The notes beneath the pieces were generated by a model. It made no database searches. It had not been told where the DNA came from and saw only the letters and a program-made list of their open reading frames with translations. DNA of 64,000 nt from Prochlorococcus sp. AG-402-N08 (GTDB lineage Bacteria > Cyanobacteriota > Cyanobacteriia > PCC-6307 > Cyanobiaceae), in assembly GCA_003216535.1 (NCBI GenBank), contig QCIS01000005.1, positions 59,833 to 123,832 of the forward strand. Direction: 5' to 3'. This document shows positions 29,383 through 43,055 of this stretch, piece by piece (position 1 is the stretch's first letter; each line of letters starts with the position of its first letter). A program made the translations under genes and the position numbers.

Positions 29383-30045
29383 TTAATTTTTAGTTTCGAT
29401 TATGTGGGGTTTGATAATTATCGTTTGTTTGTCTATTACCGCAATTTCTGGATAACAATTTTTGGGATTATCCTTTGGTCCAATAGCTATTACATCTGCA
29501 ATTCGTAATTGTAAAGGTTTTAAATAAAGTGATGCAATTGAGGCATTTTTATTTCCACTTTTTCCCGCGAATGCGATCCCTAGTAATTTGCCCCAAACGT
29601 AAATGTTTTTCTTGGCGGAAACTATTGCTCCTGGATTAACGTCTCCAATAATGCATAGGTTTCCATTTGAAGATATTCTTTCACCCGATCGAACTGTTCC
29701 TTTATGAAGAATATCGTCTTTCTCTCTTGATTTGAATGAAAGTAGCTTATTTTTAATCTCTTGCTCTTTAAAAAAAGTTGAATCTATTTTTAAAGACTTT
29801 CCACTTAAAATCGTATCCCTATTGTTAGAATAAATTAATAGGGAACAAATATTAATTTTGTCAAAATGATTTTTTAATTTTGATATTTGATGAGAACTTA
29901 TTGACTCATTGACTGCGAAAATTTTTGCTTCCAGAGGGCCCTTCATGTAAGACAATTGTTCGAAAGTTTCATAGATATTATCTAAATCATACAAAGGATA
30001 AATTTCTAAATATTTACTTCTAGTGTTACTTAATACTATTTCCAT
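29383..30045 (-). CDS. minC: Septum site-determining protein MinC
   Basis: 220 residues. The C-terminal beta-helix domain is clear (GTVRSGERISSNGNLCIIGD, VSAKKNIYVWGKLLGIA, with the MinD-contacting RSGQ-like segment). The N-terminal domain is divergent. FtsZ polymerisation inhibitor. A gap of 111 bases separates it from minD. Confidence 0.92.
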   Translation of the reverse strand: MEIVLSNTRSKYLEIYPLYDLDNIYETFEQLSYMKGPLEAKIFAVNESISSHQISKLKNHFDKINICSLLIYSNNRDTILSGKSLKIDSTFFKEQEIKNKLLSFKSREKDDILHKGTVRSGERISSNGNLCIIGDVNPGAIVSAKKNIYVWGKLLGIAFAGKSGNKNASIASLYLKPLQLRIADVIAIGPKDNPKNCYPEIAVIDKQTIIIKPHIIETKN

Positions 30046-30055
30046 GGAATAAAAA

Positions 30056-31312
30056 CTAGGAATTATTTTTCATTAATGAAATTTCATTTTTAATTTCATT
30101 TTTGATCATATCTGGATAAATAATTAAAGAGCTTTCCTCAGATCTCATTAAAGTTTTTATTAATGCAGAACTAGTTTCTAATGAGCTTTGATAAGTGCCG
30201 TCCCATATTTTGAGTGAATTGTTAGATTCAAAACCTTTGAAAGACCTTTCCTTAATCCCACAAAAAACTTCTGAATTATAACCATTTTTTTCACATAATT
30301 TTCTAGCAAACGCAAGGATTTTTAGTCTATCTATTTTACTTAAAAAACTTATGTCCGATGCCTTTAATAAATCTCTGTCAATAAACATCTTGCACAGTGT
30401 AGAAAGTGGTTCAAAAGATTCATCTTTCCATTTCATCAAATGATAGTAAAAGATTACATCATCATTTCTTATGAAATCATCAAAATCAACTTTTTCAGGG
30501 AAAAATATCCATTTATATAGAGAATTATCTAACCAAATTTTCTTTTCAGAATTATATTTTATTGTATAAATTATTTTTTCCAGTATCCATGTTGATATTT
30601 CGTTTATTCTGTGATTATAGATTGTTCTATACATCAAGTTTCTTAATACTAGGAAATGCTCAATGGCGATAACTCCTTTTGGTTTGATTCCGATATTTCC
30701 ATCAGGTGAAAAAGTAAGAGCTGAAATAATTCTTTCTAAATCTACTAAGCCATAGTTGGTGCCGGTGTTGTAACTATCGCGTAATAGATAATCGAGCCGA
30801 TCGCAATCGATCTCACTGCTAATCAGTGTTTTCAAAGGTTGTGAAAATAGTTGCTTTGACTGAAATAAACCCCCAATTAGTCTAGGTAATTCGTTGTCAT
30901 ACTTTTTGAGAATTGAATTTATTGGAGAATAATTTTGTACTAAGTTTTGAGACCATTGTTCATGGTTATGCTCGAATATTGTTTCGCTGGTATGGCTTAA
31001 AGGTCCATGACCTAAATCATGTAATAGAGCTGCTCCATAAAGAACAAATTTATTTTCACAAAATGAAGGTTTACTTTCAATTAACCTTTTAAAGATTTTT
31101 CTTGCGATACAAAAAACGCCAATTGAATGGGTGAATCTACTCGATTCAGCACCATGAAAAAGTAATAATGCCGCCCCTAGTTGTTTTATTCTTCTTAATC
31201 TTTGAAAAGCTATTGTATCAATTAATTCTAGAACCATTAATTCTTCTGGCTTCCCTGAATCAAATACTATTTCTTTATGAATTGGATCATGAAAAACTCT
31301 TTTAATACCCAT
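30056..31312 (-). CDS. HD-domain phosphohydrolase (dNTPase-like)
   Basis: 418 residues with an HD metal site: His62 (RFTHSIGVF), His98-Asp99 (LLHDLGHGPLSHTSE) and a downstream Asp (SEIDCDRLDYLLRDSY). This is the SAMHD1/YdhJ-like group, some of which hydrolyse dNTPs. It begins with the family start FHDPIHKEI. Ten bases upstream of minC on the same strand, so possibly co-transcribed with min genes. Confidence 0.85.
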   Translation of the reverse strand: MGIKRVFHDPIHKEIVFDSGKPEELMVLELIDTIAFQRLRRIKQLGAALLLFHGAESSRFTHSIGVFCIARKIFKRLIESKPSFCENKFVLYGAALLHDLGHGPLSHTSETIFEHNHEQWSQNLVQNYSPINSILKKYDNELPRLIGGLFQSKQLFSQPLKTLISSEIDCDRLDYLLRDSYNTGTNYGLVDLERIISALTFSPDGNIGIKPKGVIAIEHFLVLRNLMYRTIYNHRINEISTWILEKIIYTIKYNSEKKIWLDNSLYKWIFFPEKVDFDDFIRNDDVIFYYHLMKWKDESFEPLSTLCKMFIDRDLLKASDISFLSKIDRLKILAFARKLCEKNGYNSEVFCGIKERSFKGFESNNSLKIWDGTYQSSLETSSALIKTLMRSEESSLIIYPDMIKNEIKNEISLMKNNS

Positions 31313-31349
31313 AGTTTTTAAGATTTTTTATTTTCTATCTTTTGCCATT

Positions 31350-32636
31350 TCAAGGCTTTATTCCTTCATTGCTTAATTCACTAGTTTGAAATGAAAGTTT
31401 TTCTTTTTCTAGGAGCGACTCTAAAAATAATTCTGCATTTCTTACCCATTTATCATCAGCACTTCCGTATTCACTTGCGTCAGGAATATCAAGTAGTTTG
31501 TCAGGTGTCATGCCTAAACCTTGTATATTATTACCTTTGGGAGTTAAATAACTAGCAACTGTTATGGCAATACCACTATCCTCTCCCAAACTTTTTAGGG
31601 ATTGAATTAAACCTTTCCCATAAGTTTTTTCTCCCATAAGAATTGATCTTTCATTATCTTGTAAAGAACCAGCAAGTATTTCACTAGCACTCGCAGTACC
31701 TTTATTAACCAAAGTCACCATTGGTCCATCAAAAGAGGTCTCCTTTTGAGAGATTATTGCATCTTTGATTCCATTTCTATTTTTTGTTTCTACAACAGGT
31801 TTCTCACTTAATAATGAGTCTGCAACTGCTATACCTGAGCTTACTAGTCCACCTGAATTATTTCTAAGATCTAAGATTAACCCTTCAACCTCTTTTTCTT
31901 TTAGCTCTTGAAGTGCCTCTTCAACTTTTTTGGGTACGCTTTCGCTGAATTGAGTTATCCTTAAATATCCTATTGTGTGTGAATCATCCCTTAATCTTTT
32001 TGTTCTAACTGGTCTGAGATCTACTGATCTCCTCTCTAAATCCACCTCCCTAATTGCCCCTGATTCCGAAGAGATTTCAACCAGAACTTTTGATCCTGAT
32101 TCGCCTCTTAACTTAGAGGCAGTATTAGCAAGGCCTAATTCTTTTGATGAAGTTCCATCCACTTTTTCTATGAAGTCTCCGCTAACTATTCCAGCCTCTT
32201 CAGCTGGAGATCCTCCAAGAGTTGAGATAACTTTAACTTTTTTGTCATCATCTTCACCTAATTGGAGCCCAACCCCATTAATCTCACTTCCAAAATTACT
32301 TGATTTAAGGAGTTCATAATCTTTTGGGCGTAAAATTCTTGTGTAGGGATCTTCTAGAGGTCTTAACATGTCTTCAATTGCGGAATAAGCCTCTTCAGTT
32401 GTTTCAATTTGTTTCTGTAATGTTTTTTGTCTAATTCTTTTCCATTGTATTTCTTCAAACTTTTCTGGGTCATAAAAGCCCTCATTCACCAAGGTCCAAG
32501 CGTCTAGGACTAATTGCTTGGTATCACTGAGAGCATCTACTCTTTCTATTGATAAGAGATTGATAGAAAAAACTATGATCATTGATGCCGTGATCAAAGT
32601 TTTGAATGTTAAAAGTTTGTTAAAAGATGAATTCAT
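31350..32636 (-). CDS. ctpA: Carboxyl-terminal processing protease (D1-processing type)
   Basis: S41 peptidase with an N-terminal signal/anchor (LITASMIIVFSINLLS), a PDZ domain (GVGLQLGEDDDKKVKVIS... region) and the Ser/Lys catalytic core: GTASASEILAGS and GEKTYGKGLIQS. CtpA removes the C-terminal extension of precursor D1 so the Mn cluster can assemble. The ATG at 32636 gives 428 residues; TTG/GTG codons up to 32657 are in frame. Divergent from petB with 71 bases between the starts. Confidence 0.92.
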   Translation of the reverse strand: MNSSFNKLLTFKTLITASMIIVFSINLLSIERVDALSDTKQLVLDAWTLVNEGFYDPEKFEEIQWKRIRQKTLQKQIETTEEAYSAIEDMLRPLEDPYTRILRPKDYELLKSSNFGSEINGVGLQLGEDDDKKVKVISTLGGSPAEEAGIVSGDFIEKVDGTSSKELGLANTASKLRGESGSKVLVEISSESGAIREVDLERRSVDLRPVRTKRLRDDSHTIGYLRITQFSESVPKKVEEALQELKEKEVEGLILDLRNNSGGLVSSGIAVADSLLSEKPVVETKNRNGIKDAIISQKETSFDGPMVTLVNKGTASASEILAGSLQDNERSILMGEKTYGKGLIQSLKSLGEDSGIAITVASYLTPKGNNIQGLGMTPDKLLDIPDASEYGSADDKWVRNAELFLESLLEKEKLSFQTSELSNEGIKP

Positions 32637-32707
32637 TGGGTTAAGTGTTAACACCAAGTATAAGAATTTTAAGTAAGCTCTTTATATCAAAGCTAATTTT
32701 TTTTTGG

Positions 32708-33364
32708 ATGGCGAATTCTTCATCTGTTTATGACTGGTTTCAAGAAAGACTTGAAATTCAAGACATAACTGACGACGTAACTTCCAAGTACGTACCCCCT
32801 CACGTAAATATTTTTTATTGTTTAGGTGGCATAACTTTAGTATGCTTCTTAATTCAATTTGCAACAGGTTTTGCAATGACTTTTTACTATAAGCCAACAG
32901 TTTCTCAAGCTTATAGCTCAGTAAGTTATTTGATGACCGATGTAAGTTTCGGATGGCTAATAAGATCTGTTCATAGATGGAGTGCATCAATGATGGTTTT
33001 GATGTTAATCCTTCATGTTTTTAGAGTTTATCTTACCGGTGGTTTCAAAAGGCCTAGAGAATTAACTTGGGTGACAGGTGTGGTAATGGCAGTTATAACA
33101 GTAGCCTTTGGAGTGACAGGATATTCTTTGCCTTGGGATCAAGTGGGTTATTGGGCTGTCAAAATTGTTTCCGGTGTTCCTGCTGCCATTCCAGTAATTG
33201 GCGATTTTATGGTCGAACTGCTTAGAGGTGGAGAAAGTGTTGGACAATCAACTCTTACAAGATTTTATAGTCTTCATACTTTCGTCTTGCCCTGGTCATT
33301 AGCAGTTTTCATGTTGATGCACTTTTTAATGATTCGTAAACAAGGTATTTCAGGTCCCTTATAA
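32708..33364 (+). CDS. petB: Cytochrome b6
   Basis: 218 residues from the ATG at 32708; the open frame extends 21 codons upstream but [18 protein letters not shown] is the standard start. Four membrane helices with the haem His pairs ([38 protein letters not shown]) and the covalent haem Cys in IFYCLGG. Core subunit of cytochrome b6f. petD follows after 33 bases. Confidence 0.98.
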   Translation: MANSSSVYDWFQERLEIQDITDDVTSKYVPPHVNIFYCLGGITLVCFLIQFATGFAMTFYYKPTVSQAYSSVSYLMTDVSFGWLIRSVHRWSASMMVLMLILHVFRVYLTGGFKRPRELTWVTGVVMAVITVAFGVTGYSLPWDQVGYWAVKIVSGVPAAIPVIGDFMVELLRGGESVGQSTLTRFYSLHTFVLPWSLAVFMLMHFLMIRKQGISGPL

Positions 33365-33397
33365 ACTTTTATACTTAAATTATTCCAAGACTCTCTC

Positions 33398-33880
33398 ATG
33401 TCTACGTTAAAAAAACCAGATTTATCTGATCCTAAATTAAGAGCAAAACTAGCTAAAGGTATGGGCCATAATTATTATGGTGAGCCTGCTTGGCCAAATG
33501 ATTTACTGTATATATTCCCAGTGGTTATTTTAGGTACTATTGCCTGCGTAGTCGGACTAGCAGTTCTAGACCCTGCAATGCTTGGAGATAAGGCGAATCC
33601 ATTCGCAACCCCCTTAGAAATCCTCCCTGAATGGTATCTATACCCTGTTTTTCAAATACTTAGGGTAGTTCCTAACAAGCTATTGGGTATCGCACTTCAA
33701 ACATTAATTCCACTTGGATTAATGATTTTACCCTTTATAGAAAACGTTAATAAATTCTCTAATCCCTTTAGAAGACCAATAGCAATGTCTGTTTTCTTAT
33801 TCGGAACTTTTCTAACAATATATCTTGGTATTGGAGCATGCTTGCCAATTGATAAATCACTAACTTTAGGATTATTTTAG
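33398..33880 (+). CDS. petD: Cytochrome b6f subunit IV
   Basis: 160 residues, three membrane helices, with the Qo-site PEWY motif ([14 protein letters not shown]). Second gene of petB-petD. Its stop lies 3 bases from the stop of the convergent invertase-like gene. Confidence 0.98.
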
Positions 33881-33882
33881 AT

Positions 33883-35322
33883 TTAAATTTTAAACATATC
33901 TAAATCGTTATACTCATTTCTTAGAAAATGATTCATCAATAAAAATCCAACAATTGTCCAAGTTTGATAGGTTCTTGATTGTTGCCCAACCCAAGTTCCT
34001 GTAGGACCATCAAAATATTCTGCCCATTCTTGCTTAGGCAATTGATTAAGTTGACACCAGTATGATTCCTCTATTAAAGATTTCATTTCTTCCATGAGAA
34101 TAACATCATCAGAACCATAATTCTTTTGATGTAAAAGCACGGCTGCACCAAAAAACCAAAGTAAACTCGGCCAATGTCCACCGTTATGGTAACTCCAAGG
34201 CCAATTCTTTGGATCCGATCCAGTTTTGTTTTGCCATTCTTCGACATCCATATGAGGATGACAAATTCTCATGGGCATTTGAGCCATCAAATGCTGTCTG
34301 TTATGTAAAACTAATCTAAATAAAGCTCTTTGTTCTTCAGGAGGCAGTACTCCAAACATACATGCTAAAGAATTACCTAAACTGTAAAACCGAAAGTCAG
34401 GCCTTCCTGTTCTAATATTTCCTATTAAGTAACCACCTCTATTCTCTAACCAATCTTGTAGCCATGAGGGAACAACTTGAGGTTGAACGTTAAATTCATT
34501 GAAGTGTTGATCATCGCCATACTGCTCAGTTGGCCTTCTTCTTAAAATTTGCATTGTTTGGCTGGTAACCCAATAATGTTTTAAAAGAAAACTTCCTAAA
34601 TCCTTAACCCATTGATTTGTAAGAATAAGTCTTTGGTCTAAAAGTCTACTAGCATGGTCTGCCCTACTTAATTCCATCAAGTTTATACAACTTTTTAAAC
34701 ATCCATGAAGTAAAACTTCAACTTCTAGAGGTGCGCCCCATACATCCATAGGTCTATCAATCATAAATGCGCAATCTGGAACAAAAAGTACAGGAGTACC
34801 CTCAAATGTTGGATGTAGAACAAGATCTAGTAGAAGTTGAATACCTCTTTGAACGCTTTGACTTTTTCCGAAGGCATAATCGCCGCTTTTATTGACATAA
34901 TACCAACATAAAATGGGCCACCATAAACTTGCATCAGCTGAAGTGATCCTACCTATTGATCTCTGACCATAATCTCCAATGAGCTTTCCATTTTCTTCAA
35001 CGAAACTAGTAGGAAATACGCCACGTGTTTGGTAATTAGTGCTTTGTAACTCAAGGCATACACTTAGGAACTTTTTGACAATTTCGTACCGTTTTTGGGT
35101 GATGAGGTAAATCATTACAGGAACATTGTCTCTTAAAAATATTTCTCCATAATTTAATTTTTTATTTTTTGTTGGGTGCTCTAGTGCTGCAACGCTTCCT
35201 ACTAACTCGCCTGATATTTCAACCAAAGTCTTTTCGAAGTGTTGTTTTGCATTTGTTACAATTTTATCCTCATCGGAACTTGGTCTTACTCTTAAATTTT
35301 TTTGACTAAATCTCTCTGCCAT
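33883..35322 (-). CDS. Alkaline/neutral invertase-like glycoside hydrolase (GH100)
   Basis: 479 residues resembling plant and cyanobacterial neutral invertases: FLRDNVPVMIYL, TADASLWWPILCWYY-like SADASLWWPIL, YGDDQHFNEFNVQPQ, and the C-terminal WSYHNGGHWPSLLW with GPTGTWVGQQSRTYQTWTI. Expected to split sucrose to glucose and fructose in the cytosol. In Prochlorococcus, where glucosylglycerate and sucrose are compatible solutes, the exact substrate is not certain. Confidence 0.87.
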   Translation of the reverse strand: MAERFSQKNLRVRPSSDEDKIVTNAKQHFEKTLVEISGELVGSVAALEHPTKNKKLNYGEIFLRDNVPVMIYLITQKRYEIVKKFLSVCLELQSTNYQTRGVFPTSFVEENGKLIGDYGQRSIGRITSADASLWWPILCWYYVNKSGDYAFGKSQSVQRGIQLLLDLVLHPTFEGTPVLFVPDCAFMIDRPMDVWGAPLEVEVLLHGCLKSCINLMELSRADHASRLLDQRLILTNQWVKDLGSFLLKHYWVTSQTMQILRRRPTEQYGDDQHFNEFNVQPQVVPSWLQDWLENRGGYLIGNIRTGRPDFRFYSLGNSLACMFGVLPPEEQRALFRLVLHNRQHLMAQMPMRICHPHMDVEEWQNKTGSDPKNWPWSYHNGGHWPSLLWFFGAAVLLHQKNYGSDDVILMEEMKSLIEESYWCQLNQLPKQEWAEYFDGPTGTWVGQQSRTYQTWTIVGFLLMNHFLRNEYNDLDMFKI

Positions 35323-35325
35323 TTC

Positions 35326-35505
35326 ATGTATAGCCCTTTATTTAAGCCTAGTTCTTTAGAGAGACTTTTAACAAATAAAAAATTAATAAAAAATTTTTGT
35401 ATAAAAGGTTGCACAATTACAGTCGGATGGTTTAGTATTTTCTTCTGGGCAGAATTATACTTTTTGCATTATTCAAGCAATTACCTTAAATCTGATTTTT
35501 GGTAA
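35326..35505 (+). CDS. Possible small protein, 59 aa
   Basis: ATG at 35326 opens 59 codons with a basic first half (KPSSLERLLTNKKLIKNF) and a hydrophobic, aromatic second half (TVGWFSIFFWAELYFLHY). It starts just outside the divergent invertase gene. No recognised domain; could be chance in AT-rich DNA. Confidence 0.35.
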   Translation: MYSPLFKPSSLERLLTNKKLIKNFCIKGCTITVGWFSIFFWAELYFLHYSSNYLKSDFW

Positions 35506-35925
35506 ATGAATGAATTTTTTGGGGATTTGATTTCGGTCATTATTTTCAGCCAGAAGGAGGGTTTTCCCTTCGAAGTGAGTTATTCAATTTTTGTTTAACT
35601 CTGCACCTAGAAAATTTAAAAACTTAGGAACTGATGCTTTTATTGCGTCAAGATTAACTAAATTTCTTTTTGGTTATTTCAAGATGTACATGTAATAAAG
35701 GTGTGAGGTCCCGTCAAGAATATATAAAATGTCATCAATTGCTAACTTTTGGCTTTGATGTAAACGGATCTGAGATCTTGGAAAGTCACTTTAGAAATAT
35801 TTTTAATGTGCACTCAATGTAATCCTTAAAATTTTAAGGAGGCTGAAACTAAATACAAAAACTGAATTTTTTATTTGGATAAAGCAATTCAATTTGAGTA
35901 GATTTATCTACAAAAGGATTTGAAC
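35506..35925 (+). other. rRNA operon leader region, no gene
   Basis: About 420 bases with no convincing reading frame. It must contain the rrn promoter and leader. Visible are a perfect 16-base palindrome CCTTAAAATTTTAAGG at 35824-35839 and GATCTGAGATC near 35770. I could not assign -35/-10 boxes with confidence. Confidence 0.5.
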
Positions 35926-37410
<1,485 letters not shown>

Positions 37411-37532
37411 CAGGGAGACAACAAAATGTTTAATATTATTTTGTCACCTTAGGTCGATCGGTATCTCACGTTCTTAATTTATTGAGAATTTCATTTCCTA
37501 AGTTTTTCTAGGTCACACCCATTATTTTTCCT

Positions 37533-37606
<74 letters not shown>

Positions 37607-37618
37607 TATCTCTATGTT

Positions 37619-37691
37619 GGGGGTATAGCTCAGTTGGTAGAGCGCCTGCTTTGCAAGCAGGATGTCAGCGGTTCGAGTCCGCTTACCTCCA
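37619..37691 (+). tRNA. trnA: tRNA-Ala (TGC) in the rRNA spacer
   Basis: 73-base cloverleaf: acceptor GGGGGTA with TACCTCC, anticodon loop TTTGCAA with TGC, T loop TTCGAGT. Twelve bases after tRNA-Ile. Confidence 0.97.
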
Positions 37692-37822
37692 CTGATTACC
37701 ACCTCTTCCATAATCTATAGAAAGGAAATGTTTTGAGTTGTGATCAAATTCTGAAAGAATCTAGCTTCCTAATGAAATCATTAAGATGCTGGACTCATTG
37801 AATTAATTTCATTGTTTTCAGA

Positions 37823-37842
37823 GAACCTTGACAACTGCATAG
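37823..37842 (+). promoter_or_regulatory. BoxA-like element and 5' arm of the 23S processing stem
   Basis: GAACCTTGACAACTGCATAG matches the boxA-type antitermination element described for cyanobacterial 16S-23S spacers. It is also complementary, with one mismatch in 20, to 40861-40880 just past the 23S gene, so it should form the long stem cut by RNase III. Confidence 0.65.
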
Positions 37843-37948
37843 ATTATTTTTTAAAGACAATAAGCATTTTTAGTAATGCAGATTTATTATTTGTGCGAAT
37901 GCATTAATAACAATTCTATTAAGCTGATGCTTCAATTTTGAAGTTATT

Positions 37949-40824
<2,876 letters not shown>

Positions 40825-40860
40825 ATAAACTTAATTTATTGTTTTTATTTTATATAATTT

Positions 40861-40880
40861 TCTATGCAGTTCTCAAGGTT
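40861..40880 (+). other. 3' arm of the 23S processing stem
   Basis: TCTATGCAGTTCTCAAGGTT is the reverse complement of 37824-37843 at 19 of 20 positions. The pair encloses 23S and is the expected RNase III substrate. Confidence 0.6.
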
Positions 40881-40887
40881 CATCCTA

Positions 40888-41006
40888 TCCTGGTGTTCAT
40901 GGCGATGTGGAACCACTCCGATCCATCTCGAACTCGGTTGTGAAACGCATCAGCGGCGAAAATATTTAGGGGGTAGCCCCTTGAGAAAATAGCTCAATGC
41001 CAGGTA
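40888..41006 (+). rRNA. rrf: 5S ribosomal RNA
   Basis: About 119 bases beginning TCCTGGTGTTCATGGCGATG and ending AATGCCAGGTA; the terminal CCTGG and CCAGG pair. The internal GGAACCACTCCGATCCATCTCGAACTCGG segment is the conserved 5S core. Confidence 0.95.
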
Positions 41007-41015
41007 AAAATATTT

Positions 41016-41050
41016 AAAAGGGTTTACTCTTCTTGAGTAAGCCCTTTTTT
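41016..41050 (+). terminator. Rho-independent terminator of the rRNA operon
   Basis: Ten-pair stem (GGGTTTACTC / GAGTAAGCCC, one G-T pair) followed by TTTTTT. On the minus strand it also ends in CCCTTTT, so it can stop mutM transcripts; the mutM stop codon lies in its T run. Confidence 0.85.
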
Positions 41051-41927
41051 ATTTTTGGCATTTAGGACACCAATGGGTACTTCTTCCAGTAATTTTTTTT
41101 CTTTCAATTAAATTTCCACATTTACGACATTCTTTCCCAGTTCTCCTATAGACATTTGTCTGTAAACCAAAATTCCCATTCTCTCCTTCCAAGTCCCTAA
41201 AATCACTAAATGTCGTCCCCCCAGAACCTATACTTTTTTTTAATACAGTTACTATTGATTCTTTGAGCTTGATTAACTCATTTTTCTTTATTGTTCGAGC
41301 TTCCCTAAAAGGTGAAATGCCAGCAGAGTATAGGCTTTCATCAGCATAAATATTACCTATACCTGCGACTATTGTTTGATCTAATAAAATAGCTTTTATA
41401 GATTTTGTTCTTTTTGAAATAACTTTCTTAAGATAATTAGCATCAAAGTCTTTAGAAAATGGTTCTGGACCTAATGAACCTAATCCTTTAATTATTTTAT
41501 TAAGCGATAGGCTTTTATTAATCCACCACATTTGACCAAAACTTCTTACGTCAACGTACCTAAGCTCATTATTATTTTTGTCGAAAAATCTTATTCTTGT
41601 ATGTTTACAAGGATGAGTTGAGTTTTCAATGAATTTGAAATATCCAGTCATTCTTAGATGAACTACAAGATATCCTTTATTTTGTGAATTTTCTAGATGA
41701 AATTGAGTATTCTCATTTTGAACTTCTTTTAATTTAGCTATTAAATATTTTCCTCTTCTATCCCATTTATAAATAAGTGAGTTCCGAAGTCCTTTAATAA
41801 ATTCTTGTTTGTTTGTTGGGAATGCAACAGTTGAATCCCTACAGACTTCTACTTTTTTAATAATAAAGTTATTAAGTTTTTGCTCTAAACCTCTGCGAAC
41901 AGTTTCTACTTCAGGTAATTCAGGCAA
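41049..41927 (-). CDS. mutM: Formamidopyrimidine-DNA glycosylase
   Basis: 292-residue Fpg/MutM excising 8-oxoguanine. Catalytic Pro2-Glu3 in [13 protein letters not shown], the active-site Lys in [18 protein letters not shown], the helix-two-turn-helix [12 protein letters not shown], and a C-terminal zinc finger with CRKCGN and CPKC. The start is TTG. It begins four bases after psaE ends, so the two may be co-transcribed. Confidence 0.95.
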   Translation of the reverse strand: MPELPEVETVRRGLEQKLNNFIIKKVEVCRDSTVAFPTNKQEFIKGLRNSLIYKWDRRGKYLIAKLKEVQNENTQFHLENSQNKGYLVVHLRMTGYFKFIENSTHPCKHTRIRFFDKNNNELRYVDVRSFGQMWWINKSLSLNKIIKGLGSLGPEPFSKDFDANYLKKVISKRTKSIKAILLDQTIVAGIGNIYADESLYSAGISPFREARTIKKNELIKLKESIVTVLKKSIGSGGTTFSDFRDLEGENGNFGLQTNVYRRTGKECRKCGNLIERKKITGRSTHWCPKCQK

Positions 41928-41931
41928 TTAT

Positions 41932-42141
41932 TTAAGCTTTCTCTAATTCACTTTCAGCGAAATTATTTGTATTTGCTCCACCTTCAGTTCCGCTTATCCC
42001 AGCGTAATTTACTTTATCAAATCTGACTACACAGTTATATTTAATGCCTGAAGTATCTACTGAAGCAACTTTACCTATTTCATTGTACCAATATGATTCT
42101 GGTCTTTTTACTCTTACGAGATCTCCTCTTGAAATTGCCAT
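41932..42141 (-). CDS. psaE: Photosystem I subunit IV
   Basis: 69-residue PsaE, a stromal SH3-fold subunit of photosystem I that helps ferredoxin docking and cyclic electron flow. [20 protein letters not shown] and RFDKVNYAG are conserved. Its stop precedes mutM by 4 bases. Confidence 0.97.
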   Translation of the reverse strand: MAISRGDLVRVKRPESYWYNEIGKVASVDTSGIKYNCVVRFDKVNYAGISGTEGGANTNNFAESELEKA

Positions 42142-42221
42142 TACTATTAATTTAACTTTTTGTAGAATAACCCATCATTAATATTCTTAGACAAATTATT
42201 CACACATATTAATTAAAAATT

Positions 42222-42992
42222 TTAACAAAAATCATTTATTAAATTATTTTCGAATTCTTCTTTAGCAGGCTTACTTCCCATCCATTTCTTGCCAGGTATT
42301 CTTACATCTAATTCATTTTTATCACAACTAATTGAAAGAATCAGTTTTTTATTTTCTTGATTTAATACGTTTAAAACTTTTCTACCTTTAATATCTTTAT
42401 ATGATTTACTTTGAATAATTATAGGACCATAAATTTTTTTATCTATCTCAAGTAATTCATTATTCTTTTTATTTTTAGTTGTTTCATATTTTTCTAAATT
42501 AATTGTGTTCTTTTTTCTTATTATGAGCTTTTGACCAACTTTTATTGAATCAGGATTATTGAGATTATTAATCTCTATCAGATCGATTACTTTTAAATTA
42601 TATTTGTTTGATATCTCAGTAAGATTTTCACCAGTTTGAACAATATGATAATTATTTATTAAATCTGATTGTTTTGAAAGATTTTCAGTAGATTGGGAGA
42701 TGATAAGATTTTGGCCAACAAAGATATAATTTTCATCTTTTAAGTTATTCAATTTAATAATTAAATCTTTATTTATTGAATACAATTTTGAAATACTTGA
42801 TATAGTATCTCCACTTTTTACAATATGAATTTTTTTTATTTCAGTTTTTTCTTCAATAATTGATTCTTTTCTAGCAATATTCTCAATTTTATTTTTTACT
42901 GAAAATATCTTTTCTTCTGATTTTACCAATGAGTTATTAAAAAAATTAATAAATATGGCAATTACTAAAAATGCAAATTTCATAAAACTCAC
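42222..42992 (-). CDS. Exported LysM-domain protein
   Basis: 256 residues with a signal sequence (MKFAFLVIAIFINFFNNS) and two LysM repeats, each with the pattern IVKSGDTISSISKLYSIN... and IVQTGENLTEISNKYNL..., ending VGQNLIIS and VGQKLIIR. LysM binds the N-acetylglucosamine of peptidoglycan. The C-terminal 80 residues are a separate basic domain I do not recognise. No catalytic domain is visible. Confidence 0.82.
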   Translation of the reverse strand: MSFMKFAFLVIAIFINFFNNSLVKSEEKIFSVKNKIENIARKESIIEEKTEIKKIHIVKSGDTISSISKLYSINKDLIIKLNNLKDENYIFVGQNLIISQSTENLSKQSDLINNYHIVQTGENLTEISNKYNLKVIDLIEINNLNNPDSIKVGQKLIIRKKNTINLEKYETTKNKKNNELLEIDKKIYGPIIIQSKSYKDIKGRKVLNVLNQENKKLILSISCDKNELDVRIPGKKWMGSKPAKEEFENNLINDFC

Positions 42993-43055
42993 TTTTTATT
43001 TAAAGATAATCTTTAAATTTAAAATCGCTAGGTTTTTGAAAACAATTTAAGTAAT

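Noticed and set aside
32682..33247. Minus-strand frames of 61 and 102 codons inside petB.
   Set aside because: They are antisense shadows of a highly conserved gene.
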